This document shows, in pieces, positions 47,521-58,816 of a stretch of DNA of 64,000 bases. The DNA is from Hydrangea macrophylla. Taxonomy: Eukaryota > Streptophyta > Magnoliopsida > Cornales > Hydrangeaceae. Where the stretch lies: assembly GCA_033977485.1 (NCBI GenBank), contig CM066988.1, forward strand, positions 8,588,501 to 8,652,500, read 5' to 3'. How positions within the stretch are numbered: position 1 is the first letter of the stretch; each line of letters starts with the position of its first letter. A model generated the notes under the pieces. The model searched no databases and had not been told where the DNA came from. It saw nothing but the letters and a program-made list of their open reading frames with translations. The translations under genes and the position numbers were made by a program.

Positions 47521-48087
47521 TTAGGTGACACGGGGTTGAATGGGTGGTGGCTCAATGATGTTTTGGTCGATGAGGTCCTGGATATCATGGCGGAGACGTA
47601 TGCACTGGTCGGTGTTGTGGCCTGGGCCTTTGTGATAGGCGCATCGCTTGGACAGGTCACAGTTAGGTGGTGGGGGATCGGCACGAGGCTGAAGGAGTTG
47701 GAGGTGTCCCTTTTTTAGCAGACGGCCTAAGGCTATGGAGGAGGAGATATCTAGTTTGGCAAAGGTGCGGGGTTGCTTTTTCTGGTAAGGGCAACTAGTG
47801 GTTTGGTTGGAGGATTGGTATGGCCGATGAGGGTATGCCATGGGTTGGCTACACAGGGTGTTGACATCCGGGGAGTGTCGGGAGTATTTAGGCCTCTTGG
47901 ACTGGTGTTGGGGTTCATCCTTCTGGAACTTTTCTTCTATGATGGCATCCTCCATTCTGGTCCCCATTTCAAGCAGCGCTTTGCTAATGCTCCGTGCCAT
48001 TTTATCAAATCGACTAACCCTTAAACTCAACTGTTCAACAGTGGTTTGTAGCTTGTTCACTTTCTCTTCCAGAGCTTTGTAGGCCAT
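47521..48087 (-). CDS. Small Gag-like protein of the non-autonomous element
   Basis: Intact 188-codon ORF starting ATG at 48087. Residues 1-60 (MAYKALEEKVNKLQTTVEQL and on) have heptad-like spacing and look coiled-coil. A basic, glutamine/proline-rich middle follows (SKRPKYSRHS). The C-terminal part has CAYHKGPGHNTDQC, a zinc-knuckle of form C-x2-H-x4-H-x4-C, then IRLRHDIQDLIDQNII, the context seen after the Gag knuckle in Tat/Ogre-type gypsy elements. The large central Gag core domain is absent, so the protein is about a third of the usual size. It could retain RNA binding and self-association. It lies about 1.65 kb inside the 5' LTR and is the only clear coding sequence of the element. Confidence 0.75.
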   Translation of the reverse strand: MAYKALEEKVNKLQTTVEQLSLRVSRFDKMARSISKALLEMGTRMEDAIIEEKFQKDEPQHQSKRPKYSRHSPDVNTLCSQPMAYPHRPYQSSNQTTSCPYQKKQPRTFAKLDISSSIALGRLLKKGHLQLLQPRADPPPPNCDLSKRCAYHKGPGHNTDQCIRLRHDIQDLIDQNIIEPPPIQPRVT

Positions 48088-48519
48088 TGGTGGATCGATG
48101 ATGGTCTAGCCTTCGATTAAGATAGTGAATTCTAGGAGATATAGAAGTGCGCTTACCCGGGGCTACGTTTTTCTGCAAATAGAAGTAAAAACCCAAATTA
48201 GCAGAGGCACAAAATACTCCTTACGGACTCCTAGGGGAGAGGTGATCAAGATTTTGAAGAATTCATCGATGTGAACCGATGACGGTCGCAGTATGTATAT
48301 AACCCCTATATAACAATTGACATGAGTGAAGATGATGACATGTATGCATTTGATGTGTAGAGACTGACACATGTGAGACTGACGAGATGTGCGTGCATAT
48401 AGACTGACACGAATTGTGTATACATATGAGACAAGCATACGGATGTAAGCCCTAATCTATATGATGCTCCGATTTTGAACAGATAGCAGCTAAACAAATA
48501 AGGTCCTAGCCATACAGAG

Positions 48520-49100
48520 TGTGCTAACCTTACTTTCCAGTGTGATCACCAAGGGATAATAGGGATTTTCGGGATACTTCGGGAATTTTGGACAGAGTTT
48601 CTCAGAGAAATAGGGATTTGGAAGATTCGGAGAAATTTCTAGAAGTCATTTGAGTTCCTAGGAGAAATAGGGATTTCTGGTTGATTTGGACTGAGCTTCT
48701 AGGAGAAATTGGGAAATCATAATTTCTGGGAGAAATCGGTACATCTAGGCATTTTTGGGAAGTTTGGATGGAGTTGCTGGAATTTTTGGAAAATCTTAGA
48801 GATTTGGATAGAGTTTATGGGAAAACGTGAAAACTTGGGTAAGTTGGACAGAGTTTCTGGGAGAAACAAGTATACCGGAGTTTCTGGGAGAAATTGAGGT
48901 TTCTGGGTATTCTCGGGAGAAGCAAAGAATTGATTAGATGGGGGACATAAGTATATCGGAGTTTCTGGGAGAAATTGAGATTTCTGGGTAATCTGGGGAG
49001 AAATAGGGATTTCTAGGAAATCTGGGTGATCGGACAGAGTTTAATTCTAGGAGAAACAGGGATATCCTGATGAGTTGGGTAGAGTTTCTGGAAGAAATAG
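48520..49100. repeat. Degenerate short repeats in the leader
   Basis: Strings of the type TTTCTGGGAGAAATNGGG recur irregularly about every 40-70 bases. No ORF of note. It lies between the primer site and the Gag ORF of the non-autonomous element. Confidence 0.6.
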
Positions 49101-49720
49101 GGATACACGACGGGAATAGGTGATGATGGTGATCATACTGTCTAGCAAGTTTTCATACTCCTATGTCTTAGGACCAACAAACAAGGATTGTGGTGTTTAT
49201 CTTTGTGAGCATGGAGCAGACATCCTTATCATGGTGCCTAGGCAAGTTAACTCAATGTGATCACATGTGAGCGATTGCCTTGGGAATCATAAGAAAGAGG
49301 TTCTTTTCTATGCCACATAAGCGTCTACACCGCGCAGGTAATCCCGCCAGGGCATACAGCAGTTATATCACATTGTTCTATCTGAAAAGATAAATGAACA
49401 GTCCTATGAAAGGTTCTATAGGAATCTATATGCAAAGGCTGGGTTTAGTCAAAGAGGGTTCGTTGACGAGAGTTCCAATATACCGTCAGGGAGATAGTAC
49501 AGAGGTTTTTACTCTTTTTGATATACCTTGGAAGGTACAGTATCAACGGTAACTTGTGCCCTGGCACAGCAAGACCTGAACAATGTCAGCGCCGCGTTTC
49601 AGACACAATCGGAGGGGAAATGCAGAAGTGCAATGCGGTAAACCAAACACAGTAAAAAGATGATTTTAAGGATGCTTCTTATGAGTCAAACCTCTGTATA
49701 ATTTTGTTTTTAAAATAAAA

Positions 49721-49740
49721 ATCCCCAGCAGAGTCGCCAG
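49721..49740 (-). other. Primer binding site of the TR-GAG-like element
   Basis: On the minus strand CTGGCGACTCTGCTGGGGAT follows the LTR end (TCCACA) after two bases. The form TGGCGACTCTGCTGGGGA is a tRNA primer site common in plant gypsy elements. It sets the element's orientation. Confidence 0.85.
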
Positions 49741-49742
49741 AT

Positions 49743-52700
49743 TGTGGACACTGGGATTCCACCTCTTGTTGCTTTGAAACTTGTTTGAAATTTGATTTGA
49801 AATTGATCAAAGGAAGAAAATGGTTGGTCTGTTGAAAACAGATACAGAGTCGCCACTTGGTCTTTAGGGAACCAAGAAACCCAAATTTGACTCACCCAAG
49901 CGGATAAGGGCACCGGCCCTTCATAACCAAAGAACTCGGTTCGGGGTTTTGGTACGAGAGAGGAAGGAGCCTTTGTCATGACTAAAACACCCTCAACTCG
50001 CCCCGTCTCTCGACGGGCCTCAATTAGCATCCAAATAATCATCTTATACTATGTATGGTTCGACAATTAATACTATGATAGTATATTACATCACATAAGA
50101 AATTTGAAATGGAAAATCTAAAGATAAGATATCATTCATAAGATCTAAGCCGAGTATCACACAATGCAAAGTGAAAGATCACACAAATAAACCTAGGAAA
50201 AATCGTCTAATCATATATCAAATAATCAAGACATCCTAATCTAAAAGGGGGACATGAATTGTTCTTGAAACAAATAATCAAAGAAATCTAAATATGCTTA
50301 ACAAGCTAGTATGATGCATGTTAATCTTTTATAAAAGAAGATCTCTCAATCCCCGGGACGGATGAGAAAGGATGATTAGATCAAGGGGAAGCATGAACGT
50401 GTGATCGTGATCATTCCTTATAAGCTTCTTAGATTAAGAGTTACAAAAACCCCAAATCTTGCATGAATGCAATGTATGTATCTAGAATGTGCAAAGGTTG
50501 TAGTGTGTTTTGTGTACATGGATTTCTAGAATGACTTAGAAGTCTAAAATGTGTATGAATGAATGAATGAAATCAATATGGGATATGTACAAATGTAGTA
50601 TAAACTACTTCCTAAGATATGAACTAATTTGGAATGCATATAAGCATCAAATCAAAGAATGGAAGTTAAAATGTGCTTGCTGTGAATAGTGGACATAACA
50701 GTGACATGATTTTGTGGAGATCTTCCTTATTGTGTCTAGAACACAACCCAAAAAGCCAAACTTTAATAACTATCACATATTGAGAGAAATCATATAAACA
50801 ATGAAGGTCACTTAGAAACAGAGTCCGTACTGTCGACTGAAATGTTGAAATATCTTAGAAACTGAAAACAAATGATCTAGGGACCCATTTTATACAGAAC
50901 GTTCCCTAAGACATTGAAGTGTAAGGAAAAAATGATTTGGGACTACCCTTTTTGGAAAAGTTTTCTGAAAAAGAAGTTGGAAGTTAACTAAGCTGCTGTG
51001 ACAGCAGAGGTAGAATGTCTGGAAGGAATGTTTGGGTCCAAATGGACCTTTTTCAAGCACTTCCAAGTCAAACCAAAAATCATGGGTATCCTATAGTGAG
51101 TTAGGAAGACTTTCCAAGTATCCTTTCATCCATACATTAAGTATTGAGCTCTAGAGAAATCTTTGAACTCAGCTCACTCACTGTTTGGCTCACTGTTTTG
51201 AAGATTTTGGGGAAAACAAGGTTTTCTTTCTTGAGATCAAAATGAAAGGGATTGAGGAGGGTTTTGAAATAGAGGTTTTGAAAATGTATTTTCAATACTC
51301 AATAAAGATTATAGCCACTTAAAATGCCAACATCAAACTCATCATCAAGAACCTCCAAGATTGTTAGAGAGATTTATTTTATTTTGAACATAACTTCAAG
51401 AATACCTTGGAGGTATTGAAGTTATGATCATCATCTATCAAACATGTTTTTGAGGTCAAGTGCTACTATCCATAAGGATTCACTCACCCCAAACTTCATG
51501 TCATCATTTAGATGATGATGGACTAGTAAGTAAATAAAGAAAATCAAAAAGAAATGAGATGAGAAGAGATGAACATTATATAAACAAGTAAGCAAATAGA
51601 TAGCAATCAATAGATGATATTCATGATGTATAGAACTTGTAGTTTGGTGTTTCACTCATAGATTTTGACATTTGGACATGGAAGTAGCTTCATAACTCAA
51701 GACTGCTCAAGATTGGTGATTGGGGGTGTTTGGAATGTGAAGTATAAGAGAGGTAATGGAAGAAAACAAGATTAAAACTCACTTTCTATAGCAAAATAGT
51801 AGGAGGAAGCTCCTTTTCTCTCTTCTAAACCTATCTCTATCTCTCTTCTTCTCTACAACTTTTCAAGCTTTTGCACTTGGTCCCCCCTCTATAATGAAGA
51901 GCAATGGAGGTTTAAATAGGCCAACTTGGGGTGGTTTTGGGGTTTTATAAGTGTTCTCATTGGTCCCAAACATCTGAAAATATAAAACTATGTCGTTTTG
52001 GTTTTTAATTAATCAAAATTGACCCCCAAAAGAAATTACAAAAACACACTGTTCTGGAGGAGAGTGCCGCGGCGACATTGGGCTAGTGCCGCGGCGGCAC
52101 TGCTCTTCCTTCGTCCAGATAATGCTGTTTAGGCTCCCAGAGGTTCCGGTATTCGTGAAAAGGCCCTATTTCGTCCGAAACTCACAGAAAATGCATACGA
52201 ACTCCAAATTGAGGTGTGATATACTGTTGTAAAGGTAATGGAGTCTACTTTACATAAAAAATAGTTCGGGGATAGGTCACTTTGAAAAGTTTTGCAGTAT
52301 TCGCGATAAAAGCCGATTTGATCACCTTTTTTGCCTTTGGAAATTTATAATAAATTCGTTTTAAATCCAGAAATTATGTGCGATATACCGTTGGAAAGCT
52401 ATTGACCTCTAGTATCCATGAAAAATGTTTAAAAAATTATACGGTGCTCCGGTTCTAAAGTCAAATTTTGGTCAAACTGGTCAAACTTGGGATTCCCGGG
52501 AAGTTCTGGAAATTTCTGGGAGCTCCCAGGAGCTGACGTTTTCGTTCGATTTTCTTTTAAAACTCATTTTAACACTTTCCTCATGATCTAGAATGATTCC
52601 GGTGAATTCGGACGATTTTGGTCAAACTTGGTCAAACTTGGTCAAACTTTGGTCAAACCTGATCAAACCTTGGTCAAACCGGTCAACGGGGACTTTTTGG

Positions 52701-52975
52701 GAACTTCCGGGACTTCCGGGGGTCTCTGGGAGCTGACGATTTCATCTGATTTTTCTTAAAAACTCATTTTATTACTTTTCTTATGACGTAGCCTGTTTCC
52801 AGAACTTTGGGACCAAATCTGGGAGTTTTCGGGTTTCAGGGGAATTTTGGTCATTTTGAGCATTCTGAGAGATAGAGCTGACTTCCAAGAGTCCTTTTGA
52901 GTCTTTTACGATCATTGTGAACCACCAAACTATGGGTCTCCTAAATCTGATAGCCGACAAAATGGGGTGTCTACA
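49743..52975 (-). repeat. 5' LTR of the TR-GAG-like element
   Basis: 3233 bp; in element orientation TGTAGACACCCCATTTTG to TCCACA. Homologous over its whole length to 39129-42392. It has a roughly 23-base duplication around GTGCCGCGGCG near 52065-52105 that the other copy lacks. Confidence 0.93.
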
Positions 52976-52980
52976 CTCAC

Positions 52981-54274
52981 AAGTTTGCTAGTTTTGCAAT
53001 TACGCCCCTACTAATTATGAAACTATATTAAAACTATCCCAAATCTAAATGGGTGTTTGTCCATGCCTCGCATGGGTCCCATAAGTGCTCCCATATAATT
53101 ATATGAAGTTGCTAATTAGTCTACTAATTATGTAACGTGTTCAATTCGTGCTCACAAAGGTACCCTTAATTGACCCCAAATGTGGTCACTACCTAATAAT
53201 ATGATATTATTAACAATAAAACAATAAACCATTTAAGCCTCAATAAACATTTAGGCACATAGGGTATTCCACATTTAATGTCCCATTTCCAACTGGGACC
53301 GACCAACACGGTCGATCTATTGCACATTTTCCAAAACTTGCTACTCTTCAAAGGTTAAAGTTCCTAGCTACACCGACTTTACTGAAAACACTATTTCACA
53401 CTTTTACGGTTTAGATCGACAAAACAACCCACTCATACAAGCGCAGAACTACGTACGACCTGATTCTCGTGTTGAGATACGTATGCAACCCATACTTCGG
53501 TGTAGCCATAACTATTTACTTTCAAACTATCTCCAGTCGAGATACGTATACATACTTTCAAACTATTTCGTGTTGAGATACGTATACATAACTATTTACT
53601 TTCAAACTATTTCCAGTCGAGATATGTATACATACTTTCAAACTATTTTGTGTCGAGATATGTATACATAACTACATACTTTCAAACTATCTCGAGTCGA
53701 GATTCGTACATACTTTCAAAACTATCTCGTGTCAAGATACATAAATCGACAATCGCGTGTCACAGATGCTTGCGTTTAATTTCTTGTATATGTATTCTAC
53801 TACTTCTTACTTATGCCCCGTTACTATGAAAACCACTAAATCGTGTCACGAATGTTCGACGGTACCTAATACCTCCCCTCGACATAATCGAGTCCACGAA
53901 CCCATCTCAAGAACTTTGGTTTTTGCACGACTATCAAGAGTCACACTTTTAAAAGGCCCACTTTCTCAAAATAATTTTCAAAAGCCGAAGATGATTTATG
54001 TTAATTGTCTTTGTAGGGATCCTAACTCCCGATAACATTAGGTGGCGACTCTAAAACTTTTACTGGCCCTGTACTCCCACTTGCACGTACTTTCACACAT
54101 TTTGTTTTCATGCTTTGGTTCGCTGCTTTGAGCCTTTTATCTTATTTCATAATTTTTTTAAAACAACCTACTCCCACTCTTACGTACTTTTCCCCCACCT
54201 TTCATATGTCTCATCAACGTAAACAGTCGCGACCCTTGAGGGGACCGCCCCCCACCTTTGGGGCAGGTGTGACA
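52981..54274 (+). other. Right part of the long solo LTR, with a tandem array
   Basis: No coding domain. Positions 53495-53745 hold about six imperfect units of TTTCAAACTAT plus CGAGATACGTATACATA, spaced about 40-46 bases with a higher-order period near 90. TGGCGACTCT at 54042 resembles a primer site. The LTR end is marked by the GCTGA duplication. Confidence 0.65.
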
Positions 54275-55658
54275 GCTGACACTGGTGGTCCAAGTGTTGG
54301 ACCAGTCCCTAATATTGCAAAATCTAAGGAAAAAAGTAAGGGTAAGGGAAAGGTGGGTGGCCAAGGCAAAGGAAAGTGTTTCCAATGCGGAGAAAAAGCC
54401 ACTGGAATAGGACTGTCCAGAATTCTTAGCTACAAGAGTTCAAGGTATGATTGAATCACATGTGATTGAATAAGTTATATAACAGATACTTCAAACTCTT
54501 AGTGCATTGATTCTGGTGTAACTAACCATATCTGTAATTCATTGTAGGGGTTTAGATCAACCAAGAAATGCAGTGATTGAGATATTGTGCTTACTCTAGG
54601 TTTTAGCGCAACTGTTTCTGCGGTTGCAATAGGAGTGGTAGCTTTAGAATTTTTAGACAATAAAGTTTTTATTTTATCAGATGTACTTTACATCCCTTCA
54701 ATGAGACGTAATTTAATTTTAGTTTCTAATTTATCAAATTAAGGTTATTCTTTTCATTTCGGAATTGAAGTTGTGATCAAAACAAATGGTTCTTTTGTGC
54801 GTTCTAGTGTCAAATCAAATGGTTTGTATGTGATTACTCCAAACATTTTTAAAAACTCTAACATGGAACTTAATAACTCAGTGGTAACTATACCATCCAG
54901 AAGAAAGGAACCTTCCACTAATCCTACAAGGCTTTGGCATATGAGGCTTGGCCATATCAATCTAAATAGGATTGGCAGACTAGTCAAAGAAGGGGTCTTA
55001 GGCGATTTGGTTCTCGAACCAATGGAAGTCTACGAATCTTGTTTAGAGGGTAAGATGACCAAAAGACCCTTTCCCATGAAGGGCAATAAGACTAATGCAT
55101 TGTTGGAATTAGTTCATACTGATGTGTGTGGGCCAATAAATATTAGATTAAGGGGTGGATATGAGTATTCCATTACATTTACTGATGACCACTCTAGGTA
55201 TGGATATGTGTACCAAATGCAGCACAAGTTTGAAGCCTTTGAAAAGTTCAAGAGTTTAGGGTTGAAGTGGAGAAGCAATTAGGCACACATATCAAAGCCA
55301 TTCGATATGATCGAGGTGGCAAATACCTCTCTAATGAGTTTATTGATCACCTTGTACAGAATGGGATTCTGTTACATTTGAGTGCACCTGGTCTACCTCA
55401 GTAGAACGGTGTAGCGGAGAGAAGGAATCAGACTCTTTTAGACATGACTAGGTCGATGATGAGTTATTCAGAGTTGCCATTATTCCTTTGGTGCTATGCT
55501 TTGGAAACCACTGCGTACATACTAAATCTAGTACCAAAGAAAATCTATTCCCAGGATACCACGGAAGGTGTGATTGGCCACAAGCCTTCTTTGCAACATC
55601 TCCGGATATGGGGGTGTTCGGTACATGTGCTGAAAGGAAAGATGACCAAGTTGGATTT
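54275..55658 (+). pseudogene. Copia copy 2: Gag knuckle, protease and integrase (first part)
   Basis: The copia frame resumes at ADTGGPSVGPV. A zinc knuckle starts CFQCGE (54380), with a frameshift just after it. The protease motif IDSGVTNHICN is near 54510. The Gag-pre-integrase HHCC block reads LWHMRLGHI...YESCLEGK, where the first Cys of the pair is Tyr. The integrase core shows VHTDVCGP, FTDDHSRYGYVY and GVAERRNQTLL, so the three catalytic acidic residues can be placed. Damage: stops near 54548 and 54740, a one-base loss near 55250, and a TAG in place of Gln just before NGVAERRN (55402). A solo LTR interrupts at 55659. Confidence 0.92.
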
Positions 55659-57320
55659 TGTCACGCCCCAGAGCAGCAAAAATAGAGAAAAATAAATTTT
55701 CTTTTTGGGTCCATAGGGAATGACAAGTGAAAGTCACTAATTATCCACACCACACAGTACTAGTCCAACTAAAACAACAGGAACAATAATAACATCAACT
55801 GAAAAATAAGACAATTCTAACCATACAAATCATCAGAGTGTGGTCCATTGGATCACAACAGGTCTGGAGACAACATATGCCCAAGTGCCCATTAGCTGAC
55901 CAGCTTAACAGTAATATAAAGCTTAAACATAAACTTGATAACTATCTTTAGATCTTCAGCTGGCGTAAGAATAGTCATCAGCATAACAGCCTTCTCCGGT
56001 ATAACCGGCATCAGTGGGGCCATCCTTTGTGTATTCCCCTCCTGGGTAGTAGCCATCGTCAGAAGCTCCATTATCTGCATTAAAAGGGACAAGGTAATCT
56101 GGATAGGAAAATGTCCATGCAATAACAGCCGTCAGCTTACTGAGAGCCGAGTGCATAAAACTCATAGGGTACCGATGATATAACATATAACAAGTTATTG
56201 AAGTGTCTAAGATATAGTTCTACTAAATAATATCTCCTCTGTATTCCAATGTCGTAACTCAACCTTTATCGTCTTGTTATCCTAAGACCAATAATCAACA
56301 TACTCTTTCTAGAAAGAACAGACTCAATCATTTCACATATATAGACATACCATCATTCTGTCCATTGCTTGTTAAGGATATAAACCATCCACCGTATTCA
56401 TGGACACCATGTCAATCCATCCCTGCTCGTTAAGGATATATATCCATCCACCGCATATCAAGAATACAACGCTTTGAACAATAGCATATCAAATCTATTG
56501 CCACGACTCATCGTATTATACCAGTGATCCCCCATCCACCGCTCATTAAGGATAACCATCCACTGCTCGTTAAGGATATAACACGGATCATCTGGCTTTC
56601 TAAACTACATGGTCCTGCCCACTACTCGCTAAGGATATAAACCATCCACCGTATATAAAGCATATCATGACCAGGAGTCTGCCTCATACCATTCCCAGAA
56701 CTTATCAAACCTACTTAAACTTAGTACTATTATCGATACATGACAATTCCGATGTGGCCTAACTACTCTAATTGAAATAAATGGATATCAAACTCATACA
56801 TGAACCGCATAGTATCTAATGTCATTATGTAAATTCATTATTCTTAATCAAACTTATCTGTGTTGTCACACTATCCTTGATCTACCCAAAGTTGCATAAT
56901 AAAAGTCCAAAATGAGAATCAAACATCCGAACCTCATGTTCTGCATGTCTTGATCGATTGAAATCATTTCGATCGATTGAGGGAAAATAATGTTCGAGCG
57001 ATCGGAGTCGATTCGATCAATCGAATCTTCGATCGATTGAAGTCTGTTCAATCGCCCAAGAGTCGTCTTCTCTAGCAAAATTCATGGACAGCATATATAA
57101 ACGTTGTAAGGACGTGTTTAATACAACTACACATACCAAGAACTTATAAAACATTATATAAACAAGACCAAGTGATTAAAAACTCACTTAGGGTGCGTTT
57201 GGCTTGAGCTTTGAGCTTAAAAGCTTCAATGGCCTCTAATGGCTTCTCCTTCCTCTCTCTACTCCTCTCTTCGTTTCTGTCTCTCCTTCTCTTTCTCTTC
57301 TTCTTCTTCTCTTCCTGTTA

Positions 57321-57354
<34 letters not shown>

Positions 57355-57809
57355 TACAGAATATACATATCGTATGTGTATGTATATGTATATATAGATG
57401 TATATATAACATATATCTCTCTCCTAACTCTCTGATTTTCCAAACACATCTCACACACGAACATAATGTATATATAGGGGAAGAGGGGGTGCAGGTGGCC
57501 ATGTCTGTGAGAAACTTGGAAATTAAATTATTACAAGTTCGATCGATCGAAGGTAGTTCGATCGATCGAAATCAGATCGGTCAGGTTTGATCAATTGAAG
57601 AAAGTTTGATCGATTGAAGTGGGGAACACATCATAAATTCAGGTTAATACGATTTCGATCGATCGAAAAGGGTTCGATCGCTTAAACTCTGAAAATGCTC
57701 GATCGCTCGAAAGTAGTTCGATCGATCAAAAATAGAATTTCAAATGTGAACAAGGGAAGTATATAGAATCTCTCTGCATAACTAATTATTAAAAATATAG
57801 GGTATTACA
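55659..57809 (+). repeat. Solo LTR inserted in copia integrase
   Basis: 2151 bp, TGTCACGCCCCAGAGC to TATAGGGTATTACA, flanked by GATTT (55654-55658) and GATTC (57810-57814). Removal restores the copia frame as KLDSRSK. GATCGATC-type clusters lie at 56950-57060 and 57540-57735. CGTTAAGGATAT units recur at 56360-56660. A related LTR lies at the right window edge (about 63505-64000). Confidence 0.88.
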
Positions 57810-58816
57810 GATTCTAGATCGAAAGTATGTTATTTTGTATGGTATCCAAAGGGTACTTATAGATGGTATTTTTATGATCCAAGAGAATAGAAAGTGTTTG
57901 TTAGTACAAATGCTGTTTTCTTGGAGGATGATTATATGATGAACCATAAACTTAAGGGAATGATAGATCTTAAAGAGATAGAAGGAGAGCCCTCGGTCCT
58001 ACACGCAGTCGAAAATGATGTAAGACAAGAAAATACCACTTCTTCATCCATTTTCGCACCGGTACCTCGTCGTAGTGGGAAGATGGTCATCCAGCCTGAC
58101 ATATATATGTTCTTAGGAGAGGTTTTTGAAGTGGTCTCCATAGAATCTAAATATGATCCTAACATATACGAAGAGGCAATGGCTGATGTAGAATCAGCTC
58201 ACTGGGTTAAAGCTATGAAAGCTGAATTGGAATCTATGGATTCTAATTAGGTTTGAGATCTTGTAGAACTTCCGGCCAAATCCATTGGCTGTAAGTGGGT
58301 TTATAAGAGGAAAAGATGATCTGATGTGAAGGTTGAGACCTTCAAGGCTAGGCTTGTAGCGAAAGGTTATACTCAGAGGAAGGGCATTGACTATGAGGAA
58401 ACCTTCTTGCCGGCAGCCATGCTCAAGTCCATCAGAATACTCTTATCCATTACTGCATATCTAGATTATGAGATCTAGCAGATGGACGTCAAGATTGCAT
58501 TCTTGAATGGAAATCTTGAGGAAGACATCTATATGCAGCAACCAGAAGGGTTCATAGTTGGCGGAAAAGGTAACTTTGTATACAAGTTGCAAAAATCCAT
58601 TTATAGGCTTAAACAGGCATCCAGGAGTTGTAACATCCGATTTGACCAAGCGGTCAAGTCGTTTGGTGTCATATAAATTCTGGATGAGGCTTGTGTATAC
58701 AAGAAGTGTGAAGGAAAAGTGGTGGCTTTTATCTTTCTTTATGTTGACGACATTTTACTCATTGGGAATGATGTAGCGGCATTGTCAACGGTTAAGATTT
58801 GGCTTGCTAGTACTTT
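57810..58816 (+). pseudogene. Copia copy 2: integrase end and reverse transcriptase
   Basis: Continues with SRSKVCYFVWYPKGTYRWYF, FVSTNAVFLEDDYM, then RT: ANHWVKAMKAELESM-like text (HWVKAMKAELESM), CKWVYKRKR, KARLVAKGYTQRKGIDYEETF, QMDVKIAFLNGNLEEDIYM, LQKSIYRLKQASRS and an intact YVDDILLI at 58741-58764. Stops replace Gln/Trp at about 58248-58255, at 58316, at 58479 (W of W-QMDV) and at 58674-58676. The frame breaks after LASTF at 58816, where the next LTR begins with TGTAGTACC. This is the better-preserved RT of the two family members. Confidence 0.93.

Larger units (their letters stand above)
39129..52975 (-). mobile_element. 13.8-kb non-autonomous LTR element with a Gag-only ORF (TR-GAG type)
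   Basis: Two LTRs of 3264 bp (39129-42392) and 3233 bp (49743-52975) bracket 7.35 kb. Perfect CTCAC duplications flank it (39124-39128 and 52976-52980). The primer site lies next to the right LTR and the polypurine tract next to the left one, so the element reads right to left. The interior holds one Gag-like ORF (48087-47521) and several tandem arrays; I find no protease, integrase, RT or RNase H. Such elements depend on a partner's enzymes. The size and Gag-only content fit the TR-GAG class described in plants. The LTRs still align nearly end to end, with a few indels, so the insertion is comparatively recent for this window. Confidence 0.9.
34544..54274 (+). repeat. Very long solo LTR (gypsy-like) inserted in copia gag, itself carrying insertions
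   Basis: Starts TGTAGACACCTTATTTTG and ends TTTGGGGCAGGTGTGACA. It is flanked by perfect GCTGA duplications (34539-34543 and 54275-54279); removing it joins the copia frame as KKKADTGG. It holds the 13.8-kb element at 39129-52975, a MITE and perhaps another LTR starting at 37382, so its own length is about 4-6 kb. I find no coding domain outside the nested element, which favours a solo LTR. TGGCGACTCT at 54042-54051 resembles a primer site, so a recombined or truncated complete element is the alternative. It contains several tandem arrays. Confidence 0.78.
30431..58816 (+). mobile_element. Ty1/copia copy 2, split by nested elements and cut at RT
   Basis: Same family as the element at 1-2625. 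In order it holds the 5' LTR (30431-31857), primer site, leader, gag (33850-34543), a 19.7-kb insertion, then gag knuckle, protease and integrase (54275-55658), a 2.15-kb solo LTR, and integrase end and RT (57810-58816). It then breaks at another insertion that runs to the window end, so its RT tail, RNase H and 3' LTR must lie to the right. The left flank is GTAAG. Each interruption has a target duplication whose removal rejoins coding sequence. Several stops make it dead. Confidence 0.9.

Noticed and set aside
39114..51655. Minus-strand ORFs repeated in both 3.2-kb LTRs (104-110 and 74 codons)
   Set aside because: They are conserved only because the LTRs are copies of each other; no domain was recognised and the reading frames have no start context I can support.
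54158..54402. Minus-strand ORFs over the end of the long LTR
   Set aside because: They cross the GCTGA junction between the solo LTR and copia gag, so they are chance frames.
57190..57240. Tourist-like start GGGTGCGTTTGGCTTGAGC
   Set aside because: No matching right end was found downstream.
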